From assembly GCA_041738505.1 (NCBI GenBank), contig JBGSPQ010000034.1, positions 56,093 to 120,092 of the forward strand: DNA of 64,000 bases. The letters are read 5' to 3'. Shown here piece after piece: positions 6,920 through 15,599 of the stretch (its first letter is position 1; every line of letters begins with the position of its first letter). Made by a program: the position numbers and the translations under genes. This DNA is from JBGSPQ01 sp041738505 (GTDB lineage Bacteria > Patescibacteriota > Gracilibacteria > UBA1369). The notes under the pieces are model-generated. The model searched no databases. It saw only the letters and a list, made by a program, of their open reading frames with translations, and was not told the origin of the DNA.

Positions 6920-8791
6920 ATGAATATAAAAGCACTGCTACAAAACCGAAGGATTCTTCTCACACTGGTTGGTGTGCTTTTGGTCGCGGTTGTGATAGGC
7001 GCCATTTATCTGCCGGGAACGCTTTTTAGAGGCGCCCTGACACCGACTATTACCGCACCGATTTCAGACTTTCAGCCGACCAGCCCCGAAGTGATCACTT
7101 ATACAACTATAACTGAAAGTACCACAACAACCGAAACCGCCGCTGTTCCTTCCAATATGGCCGCCCCCGAAGAAACCGCCGATGAAGAGATTAATATGGC
7201 TTATGTTGATATGCTTTCCGATAGCAATGTGGGCGGAATAACATCGGTTTCACTTGCGGAAAGCGAACTTTCCGGACTGACTGAGGGAAACTATACCACA
7301 ACAACGGAAACAGCGGAGGAAGGTGAAACTTCAAGCCTGGCTGTGACCGGAGAAAGCTCGACATTATCTGAATTAGCATATTCGGGAGATCTTTCCGTGA
7401 TTGATAATGATACGTTTACTTACTTGCCGGAGCTTAGCCCGGCTGCCGATACGCCAACGGAGTATTCATTGAATTGCGAACCGGTTTCGCTTTCGGATTT
7501 GCAGGATTTTAGGGCGGGCCGTGAAATGCAGTGGAAAGCGGAAATCACCCCGGCGGTAAGCCAGACAATAATTTATACCTGGAGCGGAAACGAACTGCTT
7601 GCCACAAACGGCAATCCCGTAAACGCCTTATATCAAGAAGCGGGCACTTATTATGTTACGGCCATAGCAACGCCGGTGGAAACTTTTGCCACGAATGTCG
7701 CGGGGCCTATTACAGAGCCGCTGTTTGACAGATGTTCGGTGGAAATTCTGCCCGCGGAGCAGTCTTCATCATCCGATGCAATATCGACTATCACCCTTTC
7801 AACACTTGATCACTCCAACGATTTACGTATTAATTCAACTACAGATGAGACAACAACGACGGAGGATCAAACCGCTACTTATTCGCTGACGGAGGGAGCG
7901 GATCCAACCGTCACTTATTGTTTGACGGAGGGAGCGGATCCAACCGTCACTTATTCTTTGACGGGGGAGCTGGAGGATGCTGCAGAGGAAGAAAAAACTG
8001 TTACCGAAAGAACCGTGACAGCAGAGGAGACAACTGTTACCGAAGAAACTGACACTGCAGAGGAAGAAACGACCGTTACTGAAAGAACCGTGACAACAGA
8101 GGAGACAACTGTTACCGAAGAAACTGATACTACAGAGGAAGAAACAACCGTCACTCAAGTTCCGGTTACCCAAACGACAACCACCGTTACTACGGAGCAA
8201 AATCTTAGCAAGTGTGGTACGCCCTACCCCGATGATATTGCCGGACACTGGGCGGAATCCTACATCAAAAAAGGGTATGATGAATGTTTGTTTACGGGAA
8301 TTGACGGTAAATTCCATCCTGATTGGGAAATTTACCGCATGGAGGCGGCTTCCATGCTTTTGTACGCGCTGGGAATGGAGCCGAATCTTAAATGCTTTGA
8401 CAATGATTGCGGCACTCCTTTCAACGATCTTCCGAGTCCCAAGGAAGGCGGTATCATTCAGCCTTTATTTGATAAAGGGTTGATTGAAGGCTATAGCCGG
8501 ACTTTATTTAAACCTAAGGGTTTTCTTACACGCGCGGAGGGAGCTTCCATGATTGTTCGCGCCTTTTTTGAACCTTTTGGAAGGCTATGCACCGATCCCC
8601 ACTGCGGAGCCGGATGGCCGGATAATTTCTTTTACGACATCCATGACCAGTGGCAGGGGCAATATATCCGAGTGCTTTGGGACAAAGATATTCTCACCGG
8701 TTCGGGCCCGAACAGGGTTGAGCCGGACAATTACATCACCCGCGCCGAAATGGCCAAGATGATTGTGATGGCGTATGAGGAGACAAAATAA
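6920..8791 (+). CDS. cell-surface protein: N-terminal anchor, Thr/Glu repeats, C-terminal SLH domains
   Basis: 623 residues. The N-terminus repeats the neighbour's anchor (VGVLLVAVVIGAIYLPGTLFRG, shown only in part: LPGTLFRG). A PKD-like segment (about 190-290) follows. Then comes a Thr/Glu-rich stalk with a 12-residue repeat (LTEGADPTVTY, about 320-345) and a 25-residue repeat (about 358-410). The C-terminus has three SLH units nearly identical to those of the preceding gene. Repeat-rich stalks of this kind usually vary in length between strains. The gene lies 26 bp after its neighbour without an obvious promoter, so co-transcription is likely. Confidence 0.85.
   Translation: MNIKALLQNRRILLTLVGVLLVAVVIGAIYLPGTLFRGALTPTITAPISDFQPTSPEVITYTTITESTTTTETAAVPSNMAAPEETADEEINMAYVDMLSDSNVGGITSVSLAESELSGLTEGNYTTTTETAEEGETSSLAVTGESSTLSELAYSGDLSVIDNDTFTYLPELSPAADTPTEYSLNCEPVSLSDLQDFRAGREMQWKAEITPAVSQTIIYTWSGNELLATNGNPVNALYQEAGTYYVTAIATPVETFATNVAGPITEPLFDRCSVEILPAEQSSSSDAISTITLSTLDHSNDLRINSTTDETTTTEDQTATYSLTEGADPTVTYCLTEGADPTVTYSLTGELEDAAEEEKTVTERTVTAEETTVTEETDTAEEETTVTERTVTTEETTVTEETDTTEEETTVTQVPVTQTTTTVTTEQNLSKCGTPYPDDIAGHWAESYIKKGYDECLFTGIDGKFHPDWEIYRMEAASMLLYALGMEPNLKCFDNDCGTPFNDLPSPKEGGIIQPLFDKGLIEGYSRTLFKPKGFLTRAEGASMIVRAFFEPFGRLCTDPHCGAGWPDNFFYDIHDQWQGQYIRVLWDKDILTGSGPNRVEPDNYITRAEMAKMIVMAYEETK
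7888..7955 (+). repeat. 36-bp tandem repeat in the surface-protein gene
   Basis: Two nearly identical copies of a 36-bp unit begin at about 7888 and 7924 and code for LTEGADPTVTY plus Cys or Ser. A partial third copy follows. The first copy ends with Cys where the second has Ser. Confidence 0.75.
8000..8149 (+). repeat. 75-bp tandem repeat in the surface-protein gene
   Basis: Two 75-bp units (8000-8074 and 8075-8149) code for a Thr/Glu-rich 25-residue module (VTERTVT.EETTVTEETDT). A truncated third unit (VTQ...) follows. It is probably a stalk spacer and a candidate site for length variation by slipped pairing. Confidence 0.75.
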
Positions 8792-8827
8792 ATAATATAA
8801 ATTTTTTATACCTAAAAAAACACAAAT

Positions 8828-9823
8828 ATGAAAAAGTTTTGGTCAAAAAAGAAAAAATCCAACGCCTATTATTATCTTGGCGCAGCGGTATTGGTGCTGG
8901 TAGTGGCCGGGGCTTACGCTTTTTCCAGCGGCAACCTGTTTCAGGGGGCGTTAACGGGACTGTATCCTACCTCGCCGACAGTAAAGACATATAAACCTGT
9001 TACCACTTCAACATCAACCTCCGGTACACAGTCTATTATCAAAACAACTTCAACAACGACCACCAATAATACCGCTTATCAAGTTTCACCTCAGCAGCTG
9101 GCACCCCCGACTATTGGAAGTGTGTCCGTGGATAAAACCAATTATGTGGCGGAAACAGGCTCATTGAAAATCACTTACAATCTCCAGGGTTTATCCCCTG
9201 CCACAATCTTGTATGTGGTCGTGAATGATAATGATGGCAATAATGTTTTCAGAAAGCAATTTACGGCAACGGAAGATCCGTCATATTTATCTTTGGGACT
9301 GCATTCGTATACATGGAATGGAAAAGATTTTTATGGCAAAACTGTAAGTCCAAACGGTTATAAGGTTAAAGTCTACGGAAAAAGAAACACAGATGATATC
9401 CCGGAAAAAAGTATTAATGTAACCGTCATAAATAAAGATCTTTCCTACCTCGGTCCGATAACATCTTCATGGCCCGTAAGTGCCGCAACAATGACCACCC
9501 CCAATGTTATTGAAAAAACCTACAATACAACCACAAAAAAACATCGCATTAAAGTTGGTTTTGAGTTGATGGGATCAAGTGGGGATAATGAAATCAGAAT
9601 GGGATACAGGGACGCCAAGGGTTCGCAATTTAAGTATTGGACTCTTAAGGATCTTCCCAATGGTAAATACTCCATTTTCTGGGATGGCATCAACATGTAT
9701 AACGAAGTAATAAATACGGCGGTCAACCAGGATTATATTTTCTGGTTATACGGATATGAAAAAGGAGCTTATTCGACCAGTATGGATCCGACCGACATTA
9801 ATTTGAAAATCACGGCTTATTAA
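8828..9823 (+). CDS. surface protein with N-terminal anchor and two FlgD-Ig-like domains
   Basis: 331 residues. The N-terminal anchor (about 16-33) ends in GNLFQGALTG, a variant of the neighbours' GTLFRG. A Ser/Thr linker with TTSTTTTNNT follows. The first beta domain (about 95-195) has the FlgD-Ig-like signature YTWNGKDFYGKTVSPNGYKVKV. The second (about 220-330) has IFWDGINMYNEVINTAVNQDY. There is no SLH domain, so attachment would be through the membrane helix alone or via its SLH-bearing neighbours. It is the last gene of the three-gene surface cluster and ends facing the convergent transporter gene. Confidence 0.7.
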   Translation: MKKFWSKKKKSNAYYYLGAAVLVLVVAGAYAFSSGNLFQGALTGLYPTSPTVKTYKPVTTSTSTSGTQSIIKTTSTTTTNNTAYQVSPQQLAPPTIGSVSVDKTNYVAETGSLKITYNLQGLSPATILYVVVNDNDGNNVFRKQFTATEDPSYLSLGLHSYTWNGKDFYGKTVSPNGYKVKVYGKRNTDDIPEKSINVTVINKDLSYLGPITSSWPVSAATMTTPNVIEKTYNTTTKKHRIKVGFELMGSSGDNEIRMGYRDAKGSQFKYWTLKDLPNGKYSIFWDGINMYNEVINTAVNQDYIFWLYGYEKGAYSTSMDPTDINLKITAY

Positions 9824-9831
9824 GGTTTAGC

Positions 9832-11106
9832 CTACATCAGATAGCGCAGGTACAGATAAACCGTACAAAGTAGCAATGTCACGAATGTTATCGGCATTGC
9901 TACTTTCATGTATTCCATGAAAGTGATTTTGTGACCTTCTTTTTCGGCCATGCCGGTTACGACCACGTTGGCCGATGCGCCCACTATGGTGGCGTTTCCA
10001 CCAAAGTCCGCACCAAGCGCCAGCGCCCACCAGAGAGGCATTAGGGGCAGTCCCGTCAATACACCGATTTCTTTGATTAACGGAATCATGGTGGCCACGA
10101 AAGGGATGTTATCCACTATCGCGCTGAAGAAAGCCGACCCCCAGAGTACCGTTAGGGTTGTAATAGTCATGTCCCCGCCCGTAAGGACAAGTAATTGTTC
10201 GGCCAACATTCTAATCGCACCCACATGTTCAAGTCCGGTAACAAGGATGAAAAGTCCGATAAAAAAGAAGATTGTTGTCCATTCCACGTTGCGCAGGTGA
10301 TCCTCCGGATCGTACATGGTTATCAAAAGCAGGAGCGCCGCGCCGCCGAGGGCGATAGTGGCACCCTCAATATGGGTCATGCTATGCGTAAAGAATCCCA
10401 CTAAAACGATTGCGAGTACGAAAAGCGATTTGTATAAAAGGGGTTTATCCGTAATGGCCAGACCGGGATCGAACTTCATAACGGCGGCGCGGGCTTCCTC
10501 GGTTGTATGAAGTTTCTTGCGGTACATAAAATACAAAAGCACACTAACCGCCCCAACGGAAACCAAACAAATCGGCGCAAGATGAACGATAAAATCCATG
10601 AATGAAAGATTGGCGGCGCTTCCGATTAAGATGTTGGGCGGGTCACCTATAAGCGTAGCGGCTCCTCCGATATTGGAAAGCAATACAGTACCGATGAGAT
10701 ACGGTTTGGGATTTAGTTTAAGGTTGTTGGCGATTACGAAAGTTACGGGGACCATCAGCAGTACGGTGGTGACGTTGTCCAAAAAGGCCGAAAACAAGGC
10801 CGTAATAACCCCCAGCAGCATGAAAATTGAGATGGGTTTTCCTTTGCCAGCCTTGGATGCCCAGATGGCCACGTACTGGAACATTCCGCATTCCTTGGCC
10901 ACTCCCACAATCACCATCATACCTATTAACAGACCAAGGGTGTTAAAATCCACCCCTTCAATCGCCTGTTCCTGATTGATTATACCCAGAAGAATCATTA
11001 GCATGGCGCCGGCCATGGAAAGAACCGTGCGGTGCACTTTCTCGGATATGATTATTCCGTAGGTTACAACAAATATGCCAATGGTGACGAAAAACATTGT
11101 ATTCAT
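9832..11106 (-). CDS. ArsB/NhaD-type ion transporter
   Basis: 424 residues with about eleven hydrophobic segments. The two inverted signature loops are present: IGDPPNILIGSAANLSF (about 155-170) and ADFGGNATIVGASANVVVTGMAE (about 370-392). These are typical of the ion transporter superfamily that includes ArsB, NhaD Na+/H+ antiporters and citrate transporters. Cation/proton exchange is more likely than arsenite efflux because no arsenic genes are nearby. The start lies 3 bases after the stop of the CBS-domain gene, so the CBS protein may regulate it. Confidence 0.8.
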   Translation of the reverse strand: MNTMFFVTIGIFVVTYGIIISEKVHRTVLSMAGAMLMILLGIINQEQAIEGVDFNTLGLLIGMMVIVGVAKECGMFQYVAIWASKAGKGKPISIFMLLGVITALFSAFLDNVTTVLLMVPVTFVIANNLKLNPKPYLIGTVLLSNIGGAATLIGDPPNILIGSAANLSFMDFIVHLAPICLVSVGAVSVLLYFMYRKKLHTTEEARAAVMKFDPGLAITDKPLLYKSLFVLAIVLVGFFTHSMTHIEGATIALGGAALLLLITMYDPEDHLRNVEWTTIFFFIGLFILVTGLEHVGAIRMLAEQLLVLTGGDMTITTLTVLWGSAFFSAIVDNIPFVATMIPLIKEIGVLTGLPLMPLWWALALGADFGGNATIVGASANVVVTGMAEKEGHKITFMEYMKVAMPITFVTLLLCTVYLYLRYLM

Positions 11107-11109
11107 TTT

Positions 11110-11595
11110 CTAATCTTTACCGGGCTTGGTAAGGTCAAGAATCTCGGCGATTGCCCGTTTAATGTCGGTTCTTGTTATGTATCCAACCAGTATCCCTTCA
11201 TCATCCACTACGGGAAGATGGCGGGTATTCCATTCGGACATCAGCGTAGCCGCTTCCATAAGCGTGTCTTCGGCTTTGACCGGATGAAAATCGTGTTTCA
11301 TGAATTTGGAAATTTTGTCATTTTTAACTTCTTGCACGCGTTTGGCAAAGACATCGCTGGCCTCAAAGGCAGCAAGATGTTTGTCGTCCTCCAGGTAGTC
11401 GGGGACTATCCATTTGATCAATAGCAGGCTGGAAATCATTCCCACCACTTTGTTTTGTTTATCCACAACCACCAGTCCGTTTCGGTGCTGGTTCTGCATT
11501 ATTTCCATGGCCTCGAAAAAGGTTGCCCCTTTGTCTATGGTACTGACTTCTTTGCGCATGAAGTCTTTAATCTTTAATTTTTTTTCTTCTGTCAT
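11110..11595 (-). CDS. CBS-domain pair protein
   Basis: 161 residues made of two CBS motifs: IKDFMRKEVSTIDKG...GLVVVDKQNKVVGMISS (about 9-60) and FMKHDFHPVKAEDTLMEA...HLPVVDDEGILVGYITRTDIKRAI (about 96-150). CBS pairs bind adenine nucleotides or SAM and act as energy or ligand sensors. Its stop is 3 bases before the transporter start, so a regulatory link to the transporter is likely but inferred. No other domain is present. Confidence 0.85.
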   Translation of the reverse strand: MTEEKKLKIKDFMRKEVSTIDKGATFFEAMEIMQNQHRNGLVVVDKQNKVVGMISSLLLIKWIVPDYLEDDKHLAAFEASDVFAKRVQEVKNDKISKFMKHDFHPVKAEDTLMEAATLMSEWNTRHLPVVDDEGILVGYITRTDIKRAIAEILDLTKPGKD

Positions 11596-11645
11596 TTGTG
11601 GATTTTTATAGATCGAAAGTTATTATCCGCTTGTTTTTTTGATTG

Positions 11646-12875
11646 TCAATTCGACTTTTTACCTTGCCCGGAGGGATTCCCATACTTTTCGGCGACATAT
11701 TCATCAAGGATTTTCAGGAAGTCATCGGGGAGAGTTTTACCTTTAAGAACCGTATGAAGTTTGTGGTTGATATATACGGGGGCGACGGGTTCTTCGGTTT
11801 TTCCGGGCAGACTGATGCCGATATCCGCATGGAGTGATTCGCCGGGGCCGTTGACCACACAACCCATCACGGCGATTTTAAGACTTTCCACTCCGGGATA
11901 AAGTTTTTTCCATTCGGGCATTTTTTTTGATACGTGGTCGTTTACCAGCTGTGCCAGTTTGCGGTAATAGACGCCGTCGGTTCTTCCGCAGCCCGGACAG
12001 CTTGTTACCATGGGGCTAAACTGCCGCAGGCCCATGGTTTGCAGTACCAGCCGGCAGATTTCAATTTCTTTGGAGCGGGGCTGGCCGGGCCGGGGGGTGA
12101 TGGAAACGCGGATTGTGTCCCCGATACCGTACTGGAGCAATATGGCAAGCGCCGATACGGAAGCCACTATTCCCTTGTCGCCCATGCCCGCTTCGGTGAG
12201 TCCCAAATGAATTGCGTACCCGGATCTTTCGGCGAGTATTTGATTGGTTGTGATAACGTCGGCAACTTCTGACATTTTGACGCTAAGCACGATTCTGTCC
12301 GCTCCCAGGCCCATTTTTTCGGCATCTGCGGCGGAGTTTAATGAGCTTTGGACAAGCGCCTCATGCAGGAGGGCTTTTACGTTCTTTGGGTGTTTCGTTT
12401 TGGCGTTTTGCTCCGTGAGTTTTGTAAATAATTCCCGATCCAGCGACCCCCAATTTACCCCGATTCTCACCGGTTTGTTGTTTTTTAACGCCGCCTCTAT
12501 CATCGTCTTGAAATTGTAATCACGGGCCTCACCGGAACCAACGTTGCCCGGATTTATTCTGTATTTATCAAGTGCCGCGGCGCAGGCCGGATATTTTTTT
12601 AACAGCACATGCCCGTTGAAATGGAAATCGCCGATAAGCGGCTGTGGGTAACCTTTTTTTAACAGATTTTCTTTTATTTTCGGCACGGCAAGCGCGGCTT
12701 CAAAGTTGTTCACCGCGATTCTGACCATTTCACTGCCGGCCTCAACCAGACTGATAAACTGCGCCGTCGTGGCTTTTACATTGGCGGTGTCGGTATTCGT
12801 CATGGACTGGATAACCACCGGCCGGCCCCCTCCTATCTTAATATTTCCAATTTGAACTGTGTGTGATTTTCTCAT
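11646..12875 (-). CDS. ispG: 4-hydroxy-3-methylbut-2-en-1-yl diphosphate synthase (IspG/GcpE)
   Basis: 409 residues. The N-terminal TIM-barrel half shows the family landmarks SMTNTDTANVKAT, INPGNVG and RIGVNWGSLD. The C-terminal half carries the 4Fe-4S ligands in TSCPGCGRTDG and MGCVVNGPGES. The enzyme makes HMBPP from MEcPP, the penultimate step of the MEP isoprenoid pathway, and supplies carriers for cell-wall synthesis. It lies 2 bases after the PRC-barrel gene in the same operon. It is a clear family member with no missing ligand. Confidence 0.95.
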   Translation of the reverse strand: MRKSHTVQIGNIKIGGGRPVVIQSMTNTDTANVKATTAQFISLVEAGSEMVRIAVNNFEAALAVPKIKENLLKKGYPQPLIGDFHFNGHVLLKKYPACAAALDKYRINPGNVGSGEARDYNFKTMIEAALKNNKPVRIGVNWGSLDRELFTKLTEQNAKTKHPKNVKALLHEALVQSSLNSAADAEKMGLGADRIVLSVKMSEVADVITTNQILAERSGYAIHLGLTEAGMGDKGIVASVSALAILLQYGIGDTIRVSITPRPGQPRSKEIEICRLVLQTMGLRQFSPMVTSCPGCGRTDGVYYRKLAQLVNDHVSKKMPEWKKLYPGVESLKIAVMGCVVNGPGESLHADIGISLPGKTEEPVAPVYINHKLHTVLKGKTLPDDFLKILDEYVAEKYGNPSGQGKKSN

Positions 12876-12877
12876 AA

Positions 12878-13396
12878 TTATTGCGGCGCGGGCGCCATAT
12901 CAACCCGCAGTTTGCGCATTTTTACGGGTTTTACAAGGTTTTTTATGATGATTTTATTTTTTGTTATTTCCAGAATATCCTGCGCGGCAATAATTTTTTT
13001 GTCCCAGAAAACAATCCCCAAAAACCCTTTGGCGACCACCAGGCAGGTCAGACTAAAAAATTTATTGTCAAAACCTATATCAATCACCACTCCAACGTAA
13101 TCACCGTCTTTTGTATAAACCTTGTTTCTGAAAACCGGAATGTTTTGCTCAAGGATATTGTTGATCTGAATCACCTCATCCGTTTCCACAATGTCCTGTT
13201 CGTCGCTTATTTTAACGTAATCGGTCCAGGAAAGAACATCTATTGCGGCAATGACTTTTTTGTTTGAGGGAGCCAAAAAAAAGCCCGCCACCTTACCGCT
13301 GTCGGGATTGATTATTACGTCTCCGATTCTGCCGAGTCTTTCACCGTGAGATGAAACAACCGGCATACCGACTGTCTGAAGGTAATATTTTTCCAT
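12878..13396 (-). CDS. PRC-barrel domain protein
   Basis: 172 residues from the ATG at 13396; a GTG one codon upstream is possible. Two PRC-barrel-like units are visible: GMPVVSSHGERLGRIGDVIINPDSGKVAGFFL (about 10-42) and VFRNKVYTKDGDYVGVVIDIGFD (about 88-112). PRC barrels are small beta folds found in ribosome maturation factor RimM and in membrane-associated proteins. No enzymatic residues are seen. It sits between a small unknown gene and ispG. Confidence 0.75.
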   Translation of the reverse strand: MEKYYLQTVGMPVVSSHGERLGRIGDVIINPDSGKVAGFFLAPSNKKVIAAIDVLSWTDYVKISDEQDIVETDEVIQINNILEQNIPVFRNKVYTKDGDYVGVVIDIGFDNKFFSLTCLVVAKGFLGIVFWDKKIIAAQDILEITKNKIIIKNLVKPVKMRKLRVDMAPAPQ

Positions 13397-13432
13397 CACC
13401 GAAAGTATATTGGCTGGCGGCGAATGTGTCTA

Positions 13433-13729
13433 TCAATAGAAAATTATTTCGGCCGAGGGGCAGTCTTCGCAGACTTTTTGAAAAACTCTTTTGAATTCCC
13501 GTTGCTCGTAATCCGCTTTGCCGCGGGGGGTTATTTTGGCTACCGGAGCGCCTCCGTTGTCTTTTGTCGATTCAAATTTTATTTTTTGGCCGGTGTCGGT
13601 GAACAAGAAAAAAATGTCCAGGAGGTCACCGTCGTACCCATGGATTTCACAATGGCTCCATACGTCCGGAATTTCCGGAGCGGTCTCCATACTATGCAAC
13701 ATATTGTAATAGTTATCAAATCGACGCAA
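13433..13729 (-). CDS. hypothetical protein
   Basis: 98 residues if translated from TTG at 13729, which has GGGGGT about 8 bases upstream; the first in-frame ATG is at 13702. The composition is normal for a soluble protein, with two Cys near HCEIHGYDGDLLDIFF and CEDCPSAEI. No family is recognised. It is chosen over the opposite-strand frame because it lies in line with the PRC-ispG operon and has a better amino-acid mix. Start and reality are uncertain. Confidence 0.5.
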   Translation of the reverse strand: MRRFDNYYNMLHSMETAPEIPDVWSHCEIHGYDGDLLDIFFLFTDTGQKIKFESTKDNGGAPVAKITPRGKADYEQREFKRVFQKVCEDCPSAEIIFY

Positions 13730-13771
13730 TGCTACCCCCGTTGTGGATGTTTTGGCAAGATGTCTGCGTGA

Positions 13772-13800
13772 TTGACTTTATGTCTGTATTTAACTATAAA
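13772..13800 (+). promoter_or_regulatory. promoter of tRNA-Pro
   Basis: TTGACT (13772-13777), 17 bp spacer, TATAAA (13795-13800); the tRNA begins 17 bases later. Confidence 0.75.
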
Positions 13801-13816
13801 TAATTGGCGGTAATAA

Positions 13817-13893
13817 CGGGGTGTGGCGCAGTTGGCTAGCGCGCCTGGTTTGGGACCAGGAGGCCGAAGGTTCGAATCCTTTCACCCCGACCA
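13817..13893 (+). tRNA. tRNA-Pro (UGG)
   Basis: Acceptor CGGGGTG (13817-13823) pairs with CACCCCG (13883-13889). The anticodon stem CCTGG/CCAGG encloses TTTGGGA with anticodon TGG at 13851-13853. The T loop is TTCGAAT. The 3' CCA is encoded (13891-13893). Confidence 0.96.
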
Positions 13894-13928
13894 GAGAGCG
13901 GAGAGAGCGCAAGCGAACGGAGCTCCCA

Positions 13929-13960
13929 TCCCGCCCGAGCTTGGCTCGGAACAGGCGGGA
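13929..13960. terminator. GC-rich nested hairpin between tRNA-Pro and the MgtE-like gene
   Basis: TCCCGCC (13929-13935) pairs with GGCGGGA (13954-13960), and an inner CGAGC-TTG-GCTCG hairpin lies between them with a five-base bulge. There is no strict T-tract. It lies after the tRNA and before the convergent MgtE-like gene end, where a two-way terminator is expected; a dispersed palindromic element is an alternative. Confidence 0.4.
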
Positions 13961-13986
13961 CTATAAAAAGAGATTTATTGATTTTT

Positions 13987-14994
13987 CTACAAAAGGATCG
14001 CCGAGGCCACGGTGAAGTAGATGAGCAGGCTTAGGATGTCCTGGATGACGGTGGCGAAGGGGCCGCCCGCAATGGCGGGGTCTTTTTTGGCGGCGGTGAG
14101 GGCCCAGGTGATGACAACGGAGACCAAGGTGGCGGTCGTTACTGTTAGCACCAGCGATACACCGATAGTCAGCGCGATGAGCACCGATGAAAACCATACA
14201 TACACTATCGCCGTCATGATGGCGCCAATGATAGTTCCGATGAGTAAGCCGGCGGCCAGCTCGCGGAGGGCGTAGGGCAGCATTTTTATCTGTTCCAGTG
14301 CCAGTGAGCGGATGAGGATTGTTTGTGACTGCTGGCCGACGGCGGCGCTTAAATACACAATTACCGGGATAAAAAAGGCAAGTGCCAGTTCCTGTTCCAG
14401 CGAGGCGTGAAAATGACTGACAACTTTGGTGGCCAAAAGTCCGCCGAGCAGACCGATAAGCAAAGAAGGCATCCTGATGGCGGATATTTTTAGAAAACTT
14501 GTCTTTAGAAGGTTATTTAATTGATTTCCCCGTCCCTGGATACCGGATATTCTTAACATATCCTCCACATGCTCCCACTGCAGAATGTTCATAATCACAT
14601 CAGAGGGAACCACTCCAATCAAAACATGTTTTTTATTCACCACCGGAACGGCCTTGATGTTATATTTTATGGCCAGATAAGCCGCTCTTTCCTGATCAGT
14701 GGACGGGTGGACCACAGCCAGTTTTCGGGTCATCAATGACGATACTTTTTTGTCTTTATCCGCAGTCAGCAGTTCTTTGATTGAAACCGCGCCCAATAGT
14801 TTACCTTCTTTATCCACCACGAAAGTGTAATCCACCGTGTCATACACATATCTTCTGTTTTTCAGCCTGTTTATCACCTGATCTACAGTGTCGTCCGCAT
14901 TTGCGCGGGAAATGTTTTCCACCATGTGAAAACGGGCGGATTCTTCGCGCCTTTCGGCTTTGTGGCTGTTGTTTGGCGTAATGATATTTTGCAT
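13987..14994 (-). CDS. MgtE-like divalent cation transporter (CBS pair + membrane domain)
   Basis: 335 residues. A CBS pair (about 30-150: SVSIKELLTADKD...LIGVVPSDVIMNILQWEHVEDM) is followed by about five membrane helices (about 185-335) with the family's core region ASLEQELALAFFIPVIVYLSAAVGQQSQ. The usual N-terminal superhelical MgtE domain is missing, and the pore motif is diverged: the Gly-Asn-x-Gly-Ser-Gln loop reads as VGQQSQ. Mg2+ or Co2+ transport is inferred from the family. The terminator of the pilin gene lies just upstream of its start. Confidence 0.8.
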   Translation of the reverse strand: MQNIITPNNSHKAERREESARFHMVENISRANADDTVDQVINRLKNRRYVYDTVDYTFVVDKEGKLLGAVSIKELLTADKDKKVSSLMTRKLAVVHPSTDQERAAYLAIKYNIKAVPVVNKKHVLIGVVPSDVIMNILQWEHVEDMLRISGIQGRGNQLNNLLKTSFLKISAIRMPSLLIGLLGGLLATKVVSHFHASLEQELALAFFIPVIVYLSAAVGQQSQTILIRSLALEQIKMLPYALRELAAGLLIGTIIGAIMTAIVYVWFSSVLIALTIGVSLVLTVTTATLVSVVITWALTAAKKDPAIAGGPFATVIQDILSLLIYFTVASAILL

Positions 14995-15054
14995 CGGTGG
15001 CTTTTTGCAGGGGGGATTGTTCCTTATATTATAGCTTATATATTCCTAAAACTC

Positions 15055-15085
15055 AAAAGCCCCGCTTTTTTACGGCGGGGCTTTT
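15055..15085 (-). terminator. intrinsic terminator of the pilin-like gene
   Basis: An 11-bp perfect stem (15055-15065 with 15075-15085; GCCCCGC core) with A/T tails on both sides gives a terminator on the minus strand just after the pilin gene. Confidence 0.8.
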
Positions 15086-15109
15086 ATATATAAATTCGGG
15101 TTTTCTCTA

Positions 15110-15508
15110 TTAGGTGTCGCTTCCGGCCGTAAGTCCTCCAAGCAGAGTGTTAACGATAGCGAATGACAGCAGGATGATTACGATACCAACAACAGCGTAC
15201 ATGATGATTTTCTTACCTTTATCAACTTTTTCCTGTTCGCCTGCGGCGGTTACATAAAGGATACCTCCGTAAATAACCATGATTACGGCAAGAAGACCAA
15301 GAAATCCAAGGAAGAAGTTAAGAAAGTTTCTGATCATAACCCTTAGACTGCCTTCACCTCCGGTCTGTACAAGAATTCTTTCGGGAGCGTCGGCCGCAAG
15401 TCCTCCCTGCGCAAAAGCGGGAACGAACTGAAAAACTACAAGTCCGACAGCCATCAGTCCGAAGACCAGCAGTGTCTGCTTGATGATTTTTTTAGTTTTT
15501 GTTGACAT
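15110..15508 (-). CDS. TrbC/VirB2-like pilin subunit
   Basis: 132 residues from the ATG at 15508, placed about 40 bases after a strong promoter. The N-terminus is a Sec signal (KTKKIIKQTLLVFGLMAVGLVVFQFVPAFA) with cleavage expected after AFA. Two hydrophobic segments follow (about 62-85 and 105-127), separated by a polar loop AAGEQEKVDKGKK. This is the architecture of VirB2/TrbC type IV secretion pilins, which are widespread in CPR genomes. No other T4SS gene is in the window, so it stands alone with its own promoter and terminator, consistent with high expression. Confidence 0.75.
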   Translation of the reverse strand: MSTKTKKIIKQTLLVFGLMAVGLVVFQFVPAFAQGGLAADAPERILVQTGGEGSLRVMIRNFLNFFLGFLGLLAVIMVIYGGILYVTAAGEQEKVDKGKKIIMYAVVGIVIILLSFAIVNTLLGGLTAGSDT

Positions 15509-15552
15509 ATTTGTGGTGTTAAAAAAGATGTTTATGTTGTTTTCATCGTTAA

Positions 15553-15581
15553 ATTGTACCAGAAAAGAGTTTGGATGACAA
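15553..15581 (-). promoter_or_regulatory. promoter of the pilin-like gene
   Basis: On the minus strand, TTGTCA (15576-15581), 17 bp spacer, TACAAT (15553-15558) preceded by TGG (extended -10). Confidence 0.72.
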
Positions 15582-15599
15582 GTTAAATAAGTCAATTTT

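Noticed and set aside
13424..13771. Plus-strand open frame overlapping the small minus-strand gene at 13433-13729
   Set aside because: Its composition is less protein-like and it is isolated between minus-strand operon members and a tRNA promoter.
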